The notes: generated from the sequence alone by a model not told the origin. Counted from the stretch's first letter, positions 8,453 through 16,535 are shown. The stretch is 37,126 nucleotides of DNA from Rhodospirillales bacterium (GCA_009377525.1 WHTW01000071.1:1-37126), one strand, 5' to 3'. Numbers and translations are program-made.

Positions 8453-8521
8453 TCTTCCGGACCGCCGGCTTCCAGCCGGCATCATGCTTATGACCCGGCT
8501 GGAAGCCGGCGGTCCGGAAGA
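8453..8521. repeat. REP-like palindrome, copy B (27-base arms)
   Basis: Perfectly complementary 27-base arms (8453-8479 and 8495-8521) around a 15-base loop. The core is the same as copy A (GACCGCCGGCTTCCAGCCGG) and is flanked by TCTTCC. It lies between ridA and the aminotransferase gene on the same strand, directly after the ridA stop, so it could attenuate or protect a ridA transcript. Confidence 0.85.
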
Positions 8522-8522
8522 G

Positions 8523-8906
8523 CTAGGCGCCGACGTAGGCCACGGCTTCGATCTCCACCCTCATGCGTGGATCGACGAGCGCGGTGACCTCGACCAGGGT
8601 CGAGGCCGGCCTGTGTTCTCCGAAGTAGCGCTGGCGGATCGGGTTGATGCTCGCCCTTTCCGTGATGTCCGTCATGAAGACGAGGACCTTGACCACCTGA
8701 TCGGGCCGCCCGCCGGCATGGCGCAGGCATGTATCGATCGACCTGAGGGCGATCTCGAACTGGCCGACGGTATCCGGCGGTATGGTTCCATCCGCCTTCA
8801 TCCCGACCATGCCCGAGAGATAGATGAAGTCTCCGGCCTTGACGACATGGCAGTAGTGGCTGACGGGCTCAAGCTCGCCGGGAACCATGAAGCGTTCGAT
8901 GGGCAT
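8523..8906 (-). CDS. RidA (YjgF/YER057c/UK114) family enamine/imine deaminase
   Basis: A 127-residue RidA-family protein. Archetypal RidA hydrolyses reactive enamines and imines made by PLP enzymes to ketones and ammonia. The key arginine is present in GEHRPASTLVEV (R99, equivalent to the catalytic Arg105 of E. coli RidA), as is the acidic residue in MRVEIEAVAY. The usual order is kept: SGMVG strand, QFEIALRSIDTCL helix, KVLVFMTD strand. Members trimerise in the cytosol. The gene is followed on the same strand by the PLP enzyme and kinase genes, which supports a role in clearing or using an enamine product. Start at 8906; the far side faces the divergent hydrolase gene. Confidence 0.9.
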   Translation of the reverse strand: MPIERFMVPGELEPVSHYCHVVKAGDFIYLSGMVGMKADGTIPPDTVGQFEIALRSIDTCLRHAGGRPDQVVKVLVFMTDITERASINPIRQRYFGEHRPASTLVEVTALVDPRMRVEIEAVAYVGA

Positions 8907-9065
8907 GACGCTGATCTCCGATGTCCTGACCGGTGACAGCCTATCATGCCGTCCTGGCAGCCGAGCGCGCGGCTGGCGAAATATCCCGCAGCGACCGCGA
9001 TTGTTCGCTTTCTGGCGACCATCGTAGGATGCCCAATGCAGTCATGACGAAGGGGAGGGAGACTC

Positions 9066-9761
9066 ATGGGCGACGAAATCACGCTGACGGCATCGGACGG
9101 CGGGCGCTTCGCGGCGTACCTGGCGCTGCCGGCGCGCCTTCCGGCACCCGGCCTGATCGTGCTGCCCGAGGTGTTCAACACCAACCCGCACATCCGCTCG
9201 GTCGCCGACGGCTACGCGGCGGCGGGGTTCATCGCCCTGGCGCCCGACGTCTTCTGGCGGCAGGAGGCCGCGAACTACCTGCCCTACACCGACGAGGGCC
9301 GCGCCAAGGCGCGGGCGCTGTGGGCGCGGCTCGACACCGACCAGTTCGTCCGCGACCTCGGCGACATGGTCGCAGCCCTGCGCGGGCGGGCGGACTGCAC
9401 CGGCAAGATCGGCGTGATGGGCTTCTGCCTCGGCGGCAAGAACGCTTACCTCGCAAGCACGCGCCTGCCGATCGAGGCCGCGGTCAGCTACTACGGCGTG
9501 CAGATCGACCAGCATCTCGAGGAGGCCGATCGCCGTACGTGCCCGATCCTGATGCATTTCGCCGAGAACGATCCGCACGTGCCGGCGCCGACCGTGGCGG
9601 CGATCCAGGCGCGCATGGGCGGATCGCCGGGTGTCAGCATCCACGTCTATCCGGGCACCGAGCACGGCTTCAACCGTGAGGGATACCCGCCCTACAACGA
9701 GGCAGCGGCGGGGCTGGCGCGCCAGCGCACGCTGGTGCATCTGCGCCAGCTGCTGTCGTGA
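9066..9761 (+). CDS. Dienelactone hydrolase family protein
   Basis: A 231-residue alpha/beta hydrolase of the dienelactone hydrolase family (PF01738). The full catalytic set can be read: E35 in VLPEVFN, nucleophile C121 in GFCLGG, D169 in AENDPHVP and H200 in GTEHGF. In the chlorocatechol pathway such enzymes open dienelactones to maleylacetate; many paralogues act on other esters or lactones, and no catechol genes lie nearby, so the substrate is unknown. No signal peptide, so probably cytosolic. The start is supported by AGGGGAGGGAG just upstream. The crotonase gene follows after 10 bases in the same unit. Confidence 0.9.
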   Translation: MGDEITLTASDGGRFAAYLALPARLPAPGLIVLPEVFNTNPHIRSVADGYAAAGFIALAPDVFWRQEAANYLPYTDEGRAKARALWARLDTDQFVRDLGDMVAALRGRADCTGKIGVMGFCLGGKNAYLASTRLPIEAAVSYYGVQIDQHLEEADRRTCPILMHFAENDPHVPAPTVAAIQARMGGSPGVSIHVYPGTEHGFNREGYPPYNEAAAGLARQRTLVHLRQLLS

Positions 9762-9771
9762 GGCCAATGTC

Positions 9772-10614
9772 ATGAGACAAGACCGGCCCGTGACCCGCAA
9801 CCATATCAAGGTCGAGATCGAGGGCCCCGTCGCCTCGCTGGTGTTCAACCGCCCGCAGGTGCTGAACGCCTTCCACAACGAGGCGATGGACGAGTGCGTG
9901 GCGGCGCTCGGCGAGCTCGGCGAGGACGACCGTGTCCGCGTCGTGCTGGTACGCGGCGAAGGGCGCGCCTTTTCGGCCGGCTTCGACATGAAGGCCTCCG
10001 CCGAGCGCGACATGTCGACCGTCGACCTCGTGCGCCGCCAGATGGAGCGGCAGTTCGACTTCATCATGGCGTTCTGGGACTGCCCGAAGCCGACCATCGC
10101 CCTGGTCCACGGCTTCTGCATGGCCGGCGCCTTCGAGGTCGCGCTCGCCTGCGACATCACCGTGGCGGCGGAAGGGACGCGGTTCGGCGAGCCGGAGGTG
10201 CGCTTCGGCACCGGCATCGTCGCCATGCTGCTGCCGTGGGCCGTCCTGCCCAAGCACGCCAAGGAGATGCTGCCGACGGGCAACGTCAAGATGGACGCCA
10301 ACCGCGCGCACGCGATCGGCATCGTCAATCACGTCGTGCCGGAACGGGAGCTTTCGGCATTCGGGCGGCGCATGGCGCTCGACATCGCGGCGGCGGCCGG
10401 ACCCTCCGTGCTCTTCACCAAGCGGGCGATGAACCGCACCTACGAGATCATGGGCATGCGCGATGCGCTACGCGCCTCGCTGGACATCGACGTCATCCTG
10501 AATGCCACGCCGAGCGCGGAGAAGGCCGAGTTCCAGCGCATCCGCAAGGAGCAGGGCCTGAAGGCGGCGCTGGCGTGGCGCGATGACCGCTTCTCCGACG
10601 GACAGGCCGGTTAG
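9772..10614 (+). CDS. Enoyl-CoA hydratase/isomerase (crotonase) family protein
   Basis: A 280-residue crotonase. The oxyanion-hole segments are GEGRAFSAGFDMK and HGFCMAGAFEVALACD. Both acidic residues used by true hydratases align (E122 in GAFEVA, E142 in FGEPEVRFG), so water addition to an enoyl-CoA is plausible. The ATG at 9772 is chosen because the upstream in-frame sequence overlaps the dienelactone hydrolase gene; the short gap holds a weak GAGGCCAATG context, so translation may be coupled to the upstream gene. The CoA substrate cannot be inferred. The sequence after the stop is unlike a normal terminator and leads into a broken VOC copy. Confidence 0.88.
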   Translation: MRQDRPVTRNHIKVEIEGPVASLVFNRPQVLNAFHNEAMDECVAALGELGEDDRVRVVLVRGEGRAFSAGFDMKASAERDMSTVDLVRRQMERQFDFIMAFWDCPKPTIALVHGFCMAGAFEVALACDITVAAEGTRFGEPEVRFGTGIVAMLLPWAVLPKHAKEMLPTGNVKMDANRAHAIGIVNHVVPERELSAFGRRMALDIAAAAGPSVLFTKRAMNRTYEIMGMRDALRASLDIDVILNATPSAEKAEFQRIRKEQGLKAALAWRDDRFSDGQAG

Positions 10615-10671
10615 AGCGAGTTCCGATTTTGCGTTCGGGAGGGTCGAGCGCGGTCGCTACGTGACCATCGT

Positions 10672-11022
10672 GCGACGCGGCCTCGCAGGGCGCCGGCGTC
10701 GACTTCGTCGGCATCCACCACATCGGCTTCTGGGTCGATGACGTGGTCGAACAGGGCAAGATCGCCCGCAACACCGGTGCCACCTGGATCATGGGCGATC
10801 CGAACAACCCGGACGGCTACGAGATCAAGCACACCGACCTCGACGGCATCATCTTCGACATCGCCGCGCACGGCTGGGCCGGTTCGCAGAAGAACCCGGG
10901 ATCGGAAGGCAACGTTGCCCATCCGAACCCGAAGCGGCGGCTGGCGAAGTTCGACGAGCGCCGCGCGCGCAGGTGAAGATCACGGCGATAAGGGCGAAAG
11001 AGGTCCCCGCCGCCGCCGAGTG
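10672..11022 (+). pseudogene. Truncated second copy of the VOC gene
   Basis: From GCGACGCGGCCTCGCAGG onwards this matches bases 5625-5980 of the VOC gene almost throughout, covering its residues 63-162 (GVDFVGIHHIGFWVDD to KFDERRAR). The N-terminal third, including the first metal His, is missing, and an in-frame TGA lies just upstream at 10662-10664. Near the end it is net four bases shorter than the intact copy in a CG run, so the frame changes and stops at 10974-10976, although sequence similarity goes on to the old stop at 11022. A GTG at 10743 could start a short 77-residue product, but without the first module it would not form a complete VOC domain. A REP-like element follows both copies. 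Confidence 0.85.
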
Positions 11023-11039
11023 ACACCTCACGTTCTTGC

Positions 11040-11150
11040 TGGAGCGCGGACCTCCAGGCCCGCATCATGCTCTTCCGAACCGCGAGCCCCTGCTTTCGCC
11101 GAAACGAAGCCGCTTCGGCTTCGCGCAGGCAGGTCCGGCTCGCTCATGCA
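11040..11150. repeat. REP-like elements, degenerate copy D, with an inner hairpin
   Basis: GCGGACCTCCAGGCCCGC-ATCATG, then TTCCGAACCGCGAGCC and a facing GGTCCGGCTCGCTCATG, resemble the units after the intact VOC gene. Inside is a perfect seven-base stem GAAGCCG-CTT-CGGCTTC (11106-11122). The rest of the gap up to 11266 shows only tiny ORFs without support. Confidence 0.6.
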
Positions 11151-11266
11151 TCTCCATCTTGGCGGCTTCTTGCTCGGCGGCAGCGAGCCAGACGACGTCG
11201 GACAGTAATGCGACGGGTGTTTGTCGTCTGCAACGAGGCCGTCGGGTTCACGATGCGCGGGCCTGG

Positions 11267-11674
11267 CTAAGCCGCTTTACGTTTTCGGCGAGTGTTCAAA
11301 GATGCGGCGACGCTGCCCGAGAGGAGTGTGCTGACCAGCTGGTTCAGGCTGACGCCTTCCGCTCCGGCACGGAGAGCCAACGACCGATGCAACGATGTGG
11401 GCACTCGAACCACGAACTTGCCGCTGTAGCGATGCTTGGACGCCGGCGGCGGGACTTCGTCGCCAAATTCGCGAGCGGTCTTCACCCAGGAGCGAATGGC
11501 ATCCCGCAATTCTTCCAGCGTCTCGGCTTCGGTCTCTCCCGTGGCTACGCAACCCGGCAGTTCGACGGCTGAAGCCATATATCCGCCCCCTTCTGAAGCA
11601 GGGAGAGGGAGGATGGTCGCCGCATAGGCGCCGGCATCGACATCGTTTCGGCGCGAGGGTGCTTTCTTCGCCAT
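11267..11674 (-). CDS. hicB: HicB-family antitoxin
   Basis: A 135-residue antitoxin. Residues 16-75 match the HicB partial RNase-H-like fold (YAATILPLPASEGGGYMASAVELPGCVATGETEAETLEELRDAIRSWV), and the C-terminal part (VVRVPTSLHRSLALRAGAEGVSLNQLVSTLLSG) is a ribbon-helix-helix DNA-binding domain. In this family the first domain neutralises HicA and the second represses the hicAB promoter. The start ATG overlaps the hicA stop by one base (TAATG), so the two are translationally coupled in toxin-first order, as is usual for hicAB. The tail ends in a basic RRKRKAA. Confidence 0.92.
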   Translation of the reverse strand: MAKKAPSRRNDVDAGAYAATILPLPASEGGGYMASAVELPGCVATGETEAETLEELRDAIRSWVKTAREFGDEVPPPASKHRYSGKFVVRVPTSLHRSLALRAGAEGVSLNQLVSTLLSGSVAASLNTRRKRKAA

Positions 11675-11904
11675 TATGGCCTCTCCACGAACTCGACGAA
11701 CATCCGGACGTAGACAGGCTTGATCGGCTTGCGCGCCGGAACGGTAAGCTTCGCTCCGTCAGGGCGGCGAAAGGTCACGTGACTGGTGCCCGGCTGACGC
11801 CATTCAATGCCTTTGGCACGGGCCACCGACTTCATGTCGTCAATGTGCCAGTCCGCTTTGGGATTCTGGCGCATCTTCAATAACCGCCTGTCGGCCGCGC
11901 TCAC
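11674..11904 (-). CDS. hicA: HicA-family toxin (mRNA interferase)
   Basis: A 76-residue double-stranded-RNA-binding-fold toxin. HicA toxins cut mRNA through a histidine; here it lies in GTSHVTFRRPDG (H42), followed by LTVPARKPIKPVYVRMF. The N-terminal RLLKMRQNPKADWHIDDMKSVARAKG matches the longer HicA subtype, which supports the GTG start at 11904 over the inner ATG at 11874. No ribosome site fits the GTG, and a good promoter ends about seven bases before it, so the message may be leaderless. It is 31 bases downstream of rsmB on the same strand and directly coupled to hicB. Confidence 0.88.
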   Translation of the reverse strand: MSAADRRLLKMRQNPKADWHIDDMKSVARAKGIEWRQPGTSHVTFRRPDGAKLTVPARKPIKPVYVRMFVEFVERP

Positions 11905-11910
11905 GGCGGA

Positions 11911-11939
11911 AGTATAGTATTGCCAGTAGTATCGATCAA
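11911..11939 (-). promoter_or_regulatory. Predicted sigma-70-type promoter of hicAB
   Basis: On the minus strand, TTGATC (11939-11934), a 17-base spacer and TATACT (11916-11911) match -35 and -10 boxes (4/6 and 5/6). The expected start of transcription falls at or next to the hicA GTG (11904). The -35 box overlaps the rsmB stop codon. The AT-rich spacer is a natural site for HicB autorepression. Confidence 0.6.
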
Positions 11940-13225
11940 GTTCGGGAAAGCCGGCCGATGAAGAAGCCGTCCATGCCGTGCCGTTCCGGCCACATTGACG
12001 GCAGCGTGCGCACGTCGCCGGCCGGCGTGATCACGCCGGCGATGCCCGGCAGCTCGGCAGGCTGAACAGGAACACGCTGCAGGCGCTTGTCGCGGGCAAG
12101 CAGGGCTTCGACACGCGCCGGTCCCTCGTCCTCCTGCAGCGAGCACACGGCGTAGACCAGCACGCCGCCGGGCTTCAGCAGATCGGCGGCGCGCACCAGC
12201 AGCCGGTCCTGTGTCAGCGTCAGGCGGCCGACATCCTGCTCGTCCTTCAGCCAGGCGATGTCGGGATGGCGCCGCAAGGTGCCGGTGCCGGAGCAGGGGG
12301 CGTCGAGCAGGATGGCGTCGAACATGTCGTCCGTGACCCATTTGGCAATATCGGCCGTCACCAGCTTGGCCGAAAGCCCGGCGCGGGCCAGGTTCTCGCC
12401 CACGCGCATCATGCGACGAGCCGAGATGTCGACTGCGGTGACGTCTGCACCGGCGGCGGCGAGTTGCAAGGTCTTGCCACCCGGCGCGGCGCAAAGATCC
12501 ACGACGCGCTTGCCTGCGATGCTGCCCAGCAGGCGGACGGGCAGGGTGGCCGCCGCGTCCTGCACCCACCACGCGCCCTCGGCGAAGCCCGGCAGCTCGG
12601 TGACGTTGCCGCCGCCGTCGCGGCGGATCGTGCCGGTCGGCAGCACCTCGCCCTCGAGGTGGCCGGCCCAGAACGCGGCATTGGAACGCGGCGTGAGATC
12701 GAGCGGCGCCTCGATTAGATGGGCCGCGGCGATCGCGCGAGTCGCGGGCTCGCCGTAGCTCTCGGTCCAGCTCTCCCACAGCCATTGCGGCGTGTTGAGC
12801 CGCGCCGGATCGCGATCGCCCAGCAGTGCCGCGCCGTCGCGCGAAACGCGGCGCAGCACGGCATTGGCCAGCCCCTTGAGGTGCGGCAGGCCGGCATCGA
12901 CCACCAGCCGCACCGAGGTGTCGACAGCGGCATGCGGCGGCGTGCCCAGGAACAGGAGTTGCGCTGCACCGAGCCGCAGCACTTGGAGGCCCGTGGCGTT
13001 TGCCCCTTCGAGTGGCCGCTCGATCAGGAAGCCCAGCACCTCGTCGATCTCGCCCAGGCGGCGCAGTGTGGTGGCCAGCAGCAGGCGCACGAAGGCGCGG
13101 TCGCGCGGATCGAGCCCGGCAAACCCCTGATGGCGGGCCAGCGCATCGTCCAGCGGCTGCCCCTTGTCGAGGCAGGCCACCAGGATGTCGAGCGCGACGC
13201 GCCGGGAGACAACCGAGGCGTCCAT
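11936..13225 (-). CDS. rsmB: 16S rRNA (cytosine-C5)-methyltransferase RsmB
   Basis: A 429-residue RNA m5C methyltransferase. Residues 1-130 form the NusB-like RNA-binding domain. The SAM-binding DLCAAPGGKT is at 243-252. The two cysteines typical of RNA m5C enzymes are in DAPCSGTGTLRRHPD (C311, release) and VYAVCSLQEDEG (C361, nucleophile). The enzyme modifies C967 of 16S rRNA (E. coli numbering) using S-adenosylmethionine. Length equals E. coli RsmB. The GLANAVLRR segment is characteristic. The start at 13225 faces the divergent ABC transporter gene. Usual neighbours such as fmt and def are not present here. Confidence 0.93.
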   Translation of the reverse strand: MDASVVSRRVALDILVACLDKGQPLDDALARHQGFAGLDPRDRAFVRLLLATTLRRLGEIDEVLGFLIERPLEGANATGLQVLRLGAAQLLFLGTPPHAAVDTSVRLVVDAGLPHLKGLANAVLRRVSRDGAALLGDRDPARLNTPQWLWESWTESYGEPATRAIAAAHLIEAPLDLTPRSNAAFWAGHLEGEVLPTGTIRRDGGGNVTELPGFAEGAWWVQDAAATLPVRLLGSIAGKRVVDLCAAPGGKTLQLAAAGADVTAVDISARRMMRVGENLARAGLSAKLVTADIAKWVTDDMFDAILLDAPCSGTGTLRRHPDIAWLKDEQDVGRLTLTQDRLLVRAADLLKPGGVLVYAVCSLQEDEGPARVEALLARDKRLQRVPVQPAELPGIAGVITPAGDVRTLPSMWPERHGMDGFFIGRLSRT

Positions 13226-13339
13226 CGCGCGGCGCTATAGCCGTGGCCGGCCGCCTTGTCACGCGGCTACCGGTCGCGACATCTGCGTAATGTATCGTCC
13301 CGCGGACCGCAGGTAGGGTGCGGGCCGAAAGGATCTCCA

Positions 13340-15052
13340 ATGAAAAGAGTAGGCTCGTACATCGCCGACTGGTGGCGGCTCGTCGTTCCCTATTTCAGGT
13401 CAGAGGAACGCTGGATCGCGATCACGCTGCTGATCGGCGCCGTCAGCCTCACGCTGGGCGCCGTCGCCCTCGAAGTGCTGTTCAACGACTGGAACCGTCG
13501 CTTCTACGACAGCCTCCAGAACAAGGACGAGGCGGCCTTCTGGCGCGAAATCAAGCTCTTCGGCTTCATCGCGGCCGGCTTCATCGCCGTCTATGTCGCG
13601 CGGGCCATCGTCAGCCCCTATCTGCGCCTGCGCTGGCGGCGTTGGCTGACCCGCCGCTATCTTGCCCACTGGCTGGACGGCCGCGGCTATTACCGCATCG
13701 AGCTGCGGCGCACGGCCGACAACGCCGACCAGCGCATCGCCGAGGACCTTCGGTTCCTCGGCGAACACACGATGTATCTTCTGCTGGGCCTGATCACGGC
13801 GTCGACCACGCTCGTCGCCTTCCTGGCCATCCTGTGGAGCCTGTCGGGTCCCCTGTCGCTCGCCCCGATCGGACTGGACGTCACGATTCCGGGGTACATG
13901 GCGTGGGTCTGCTTGGTCTACGCCGTCGTCGGCACGCTCCTGGCCAACCTTGTCGGCCGGCGGCTGATCCCGCTCAACTTTCAGAAGCAGCACCTCGAGG
14001 CGAACTTCCGCTTCGCCTTGGTGCGTGTGCGCGAAAATGCCGAGGGCATCGCGCTCTACCGTGGCGAGGAACGCGAGGCCGAGGCCCTGAACGCGCGGTT
14101 CGCCGATGTCTTCGCCAACGGCTGGAGAGTCCTGTTCACCGAGGCGCAGCTCGTCCTCTACCAATACAGCTACAACCAGCTCGCCATCATCTTCCCCTTC
14201 CTGGTGACCGCACCCGGCTTCTTTGCCGGCACGCTCACGCTCGGCGTCATGATGCAGACGGCATCGGCCTTCGGGCAGGTGCAGACGGCCCTGTCGTTCT
14301 TCATCGCCAACTACACCTATGTCGCCGAGCTGCGCGCCATCATGGACCGGCTGCAGGGTCTGCAGGCCGCCATCGACACGAGGCCCGACACGGCCATCGA
14401 GGTGGTGTCGGAGGCGGGGAGGTTCGACGTCGGCGCATCGGGCCTGACGCTTGGCCTGCCCAACGGCCAGGCGCTGCTGTCGGACGCGACCTTCGCTTTG
14501 CCGCGCGGCCGCTCGACCCTGATCACCGGCGTCAGCGGCTCGGGCAAGAGCACGCTGTTCCGGGCACTGGCGGGCATCTGGCCGTTCGGCCAGGGCCAGG
14601 TGCGCGTGCCGGCGGGCGCGCGCGTGCTGTTCCTGCCGCAGAAGCCCTACATCCCGATCGGCACGCTGCGCGACGCGGTAAAGTATCCCGACGAGCAATC
14701 GACGGCGAGCGACGCCGAGATCGTGGCCGCGCTCGAGACCGTGAAGCTCGGCCATCTCGCCGACCGCCTCGACGAGGTCGCCCACTGGACCAACATCCTG
14801 TCGGGCGGCGAGCAGCAGCGGCTGGCCGCGGCGCGCGCCCTGGTGTTCAAGCCCGACTGGCTGTTCCTCGATGAGGCCACGGCCTCGCTCGACGAGGCGA
14901 TGGAAACCGCGATCTACGACGCGCTGAAGCAGCGACTGCCGGCGATGACCATGGTGTCGATCGGCCATCGGCCGTCGTTGCGCAAATGGCACGACCGCCA
15001 GGTCGAGCTCAGGCGCGCGCAGGGCGAGGTCGGACGGCTGGTGGAGGCTTAG
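13340..15052 (+). CDS. ABCD/YddA-type ABC transporter, fused permease and ATPase
   Basis: A 570-residue half-transporter of the ABC_membrane_2 (PF06472) family, related to E. coli YddA, mycobacterial Rv1819c and peroxisomal ABCD proteins. Residues 20-340 hold about six membrane helices with the characteristic NADQRIAEDLRFL segment. The ATPase has Walker A GVSGSGKST (397-405), signature LSGGEQQRL (about 487), Walker B WLFLDEATASLD (507-518) and the switch His in SIGHRPSL. It should work as a homodimer in the inner membrane. Reported substrates of relatives include peptides, cobalamin and fatty acyl compounds, so none is assigned. The start at 13340 has GAAAGGAT upstream. A dispersed hairpin follows the stop. 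Confidence 0.9.
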   Translation: MKRVGSYIADWWRLVVPYFRSEERWIAITLLIGAVSLTLGAVALEVLFNDWNRRFYDSLQNKDEAAFWREIKLFGFIAAGFIAVYVARAIVSPYLRLRWRRWLTRRYLAHWLDGRGYYRIELRRTADNADQRIAEDLRFLGEHTMYLLLGLITASTTLVAFLAILWSLSGPLSLAPIGLDVTIPGYMAWVCLVYAVVGTLLANLVGRRLIPLNFQKQHLEANFRFALVRVRENAEGIALYRGEEREAEALNARFADVFANGWRVLFTEAQLVLYQYSYNQLAIIFPFLVTAPGFFAGTLTLGVMMQTASAFGQVQTALSFFIANYTYVAELRAIMDRLQGLQAAIDTRPDTAIEVVSEAGRFDVGASGLTLGLPNGQALLSDATFALPRGRSTLITGVSGSGKSTLFRALAGIWPFGQGQVRVPAGARVLFLPQKPYIPIGTLRDAVKYPDEQSTASDAEIVAALETVKLGHLADRLDEVAHWTNILSGGEQQRLAAARALVFKPDWLFLDEATASLDEAMETAIYDALKQRLPAMTMVSIGHRPSLRKWHDRQVELRRAQGEVGRLVEA

Positions 15053-15061
15053 CCTCAAGTT

Positions 15062-15096
15062 CCTCTCCCCCGTGCGGGCCCCGCTAGGGGGAGAGG
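15062..15096. repeat. CCTCTCCCCC...GGGGGAGAGG hairpin
   Basis: Ten-base perfect arms (15062-15071, 15087-15096) enclose a smaller GCGG/CCGC stem. It begins nine bases after the ABC transporter stop. CCTCTCCC...GGGAGAGG repeats of this kind are widespread between genes in alphaproteobacteria, and it may also act as a terminator. Confidence 0.7.
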
Positions 15097-15217
15097 CTAG
15101 GTGAGGCGGCTTCGACAGCTCGCGCACCCCCCTCATCGAAGCCGGACATTGACAGCCACGCGTCAGTATAGCGTCGTATGGCCTGACGGGACGTCTCAAT
15201 GAACGCGGAGGCGAGTC

Positions 15218-16315
15218 ATGGCAGCACTGGAAATTCCACAAAGCTCGGACTCTCTATCGGCCGAATGGCTGACCGCTGCATTGCACAGCGGCGGGGCCGG
15301 CAACGCCAGGATCGCTTCGTTCGAGTATGAGCCGATCGCGGCCGGCGTCGGCTTTCTCGGCAAGCTGGGAAGATTGCGCCTTCAGTACGCTGACGCCGGT
15401 GACGGCTTGCCGCGAACGCTTATCTGTAAGCTGCCGACGCTTGACGAGAAGTCACGACAGCTTGCCATGATGTTCCGTTTCTACGAGCGGGAAGTCAGCT
15501 TCTATCACGAGATCGGATCGCGTGCGGGGATTCGCGTTCCGGTCCTGCACCACGGCGCCGCCGACCCATCCAACGGCGACTTCGTCATGCTGATGGAGGA
15601 TCTGGCACCAGCTCGGGTCGGCGATCAGCTTGAAGGATGCACGGCGCAACAGGCTCGGTTGGCGGTCGCCAGCATTGCCAAATGCCATGCGGCGTGGTGG
15701 CAGGACCCTCGCCTGGCGTCACTCGGCTGGCTGCCGGCCACCAACGATCCGATTCATCACTTCGCCCAGCCGGCCTATCAACAATGCTGGGCTCCGTTCG
15801 TGCAGTTCGTCGGCGACAAGCTCACGCCGGCCCTGAAGCGTACGGGGGAGGACCTTGGCTCCAACGTGATCCGCATGCTCGACGGCATTGCCGGGCGGCC
15901 TCAGACACTCGTGCATGGCGACTTCCGCGCCGACAATCTCTTCTTCGGCGGGCCCGACGATGGCCAGGCGCTGGCTGCGATTGATTGGCAGGTAAGCTCC
16001 CGCGGCGGCGGCGCCTTCGACCTCGCCTATTTCCTGTCGGGCAACGTCAGCCCGCAAACGCGGCGGGCCATCGAAATGGACGTATTGCAGCTCTATGTGC
16101 AGACCCTGAAGGAGCACGGAGTCCAGAACTACACTTTTGAGGAGTGCCTCGAGGATTACCGCTTCGCCACGCTCTATTGCCTGGTCTACGCGGTGATCAT
16201 CATCGGCACCTTGGATCCGACGAACGCGCGCGGTCTCGCCAATTTCCATGCGAACTTCGAGCGCGTCGCGGCGGCGATCACCGACCTCGAAGCTGCCGCC
16301 ACGATGCCGCGGTGA
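15218..16315 (+). CDS. CHK/EcKinase-like phosphotransferase
   Basis: A 365-residue kinase-fold protein with the catalytic loop LVHGDFRADNLFFGG (H233, D235, N240) and the metal-binding AIDWQ (D256). The N-lobe has TLICKLPT with the ATP-contacting lysine. Layout and the long helical lobe resemble the ecdysteroid-kinase-like/CHK (DUF1679) branch of APH kinases rather than antibiotic kinases. In bacteria these often lie near lipid or CoA genes, but substrates are mostly unknown. The start is supported by GCGGAGGCG before the ATG. It appears to be transcribed alone; the first coaD-flanking repeat begins 17 bases after its stop. Confidence 0.82.
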   Translation: MAALEIPQSSDSLSAEWLTAALHSGGAGNARIASFEYEPIAAGVGFLGKLGRLRLQYADAGDGLPRTLICKLPTLDEKSRQLAMMFRFYEREVSFYHEIGSRAGIRVPVLHHGAADPSNGDFVMLMEDLAPARVGDQLEGCTAQQARLAVASIAKCHAAWWQDPRLASLGWLPATNDPIHHFAQPAYQQCWAPFVQFVGDKLTPALKRTGEDLGSNVIRMLDGIAGRPQTLVHGDFRADNLFFGGPDDGQALAAIDWQVSSRGGGAFDLAYFLSGNVSPQTRRAIEMDVLQLYVQTLKEHGVQNYTFEECLEDYRFATLYCLVYAVIIIGTLDPTNARGLANFHANFERVAAAITDLEAAATMPR

Positions 16316-16331
16316 GCAGGGCGGGGACCAA

Positions 16332-16535
16332 TGACAGCACCGCCAGCACTTGGGTTGACGCACACAGGCGATGGTATGACGGCGGCGCCGGCCCCCCAGG
16401 AGTGGCCCTTGCTGGAGCGCAAAAAGTCGCAACAACGAAACGCGCCATCGCCGCGGGCCGCCGCTATAAACGATAGTTATTGACAAGCACGGCGGTTTTA
16501 GGTAGAGTCTGGCGTCTGTCGCTCTATGCATCGTC
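16332..16535. repeat. coaD-flanking direct repeat, left copy
   Basis: Shares with the right copy, in the same order, TGACAGCAC, a CCCCC tract, CTGGAG..CAAAAGTCGC, CGAAAC, ATAGTTATT.AC.AG.ACGG..GTTT, GCTCTA and CATCG. It has about 17 extra bases in the middle. The 485-base gap 16316-16800 holds no supported gene; besides this repeat it contains a promoter-like site and the GAATTC palindrome. Weak similarity to the right side may go on to about 16712. Confidence 0.7.
16480..16508 (+). promoter_or_regulatory. Promoter-like site inside the left repeat
   Basis: TTGACA (perfect -35, 16480-16485), 17-base spacer, TAGAGT (4/6 -10, 16503-16508). No convincing start codon or protein lies downstream, so a small RNA or a relic leader is possible. 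The right repeat has the same layout but decayed boxes (TTTACT, TACGGA). Confidence 0.45.

Noticed and set aside
11144..11266. Two 20-residue readings (MHLHLGGFLLGG..., MRRVFVVCNEAV...)
   Set aside because: Too short, no clear ribosome sites, and no recognisable relatives.
13400..15241. Long open reading (613 residues) antisense to the ABC transporter gene
   Set aside because: It mirrors a GC-rich gene with Walker motifs on the other strand, is dominated by R, A, G, D and H, and has no family features.
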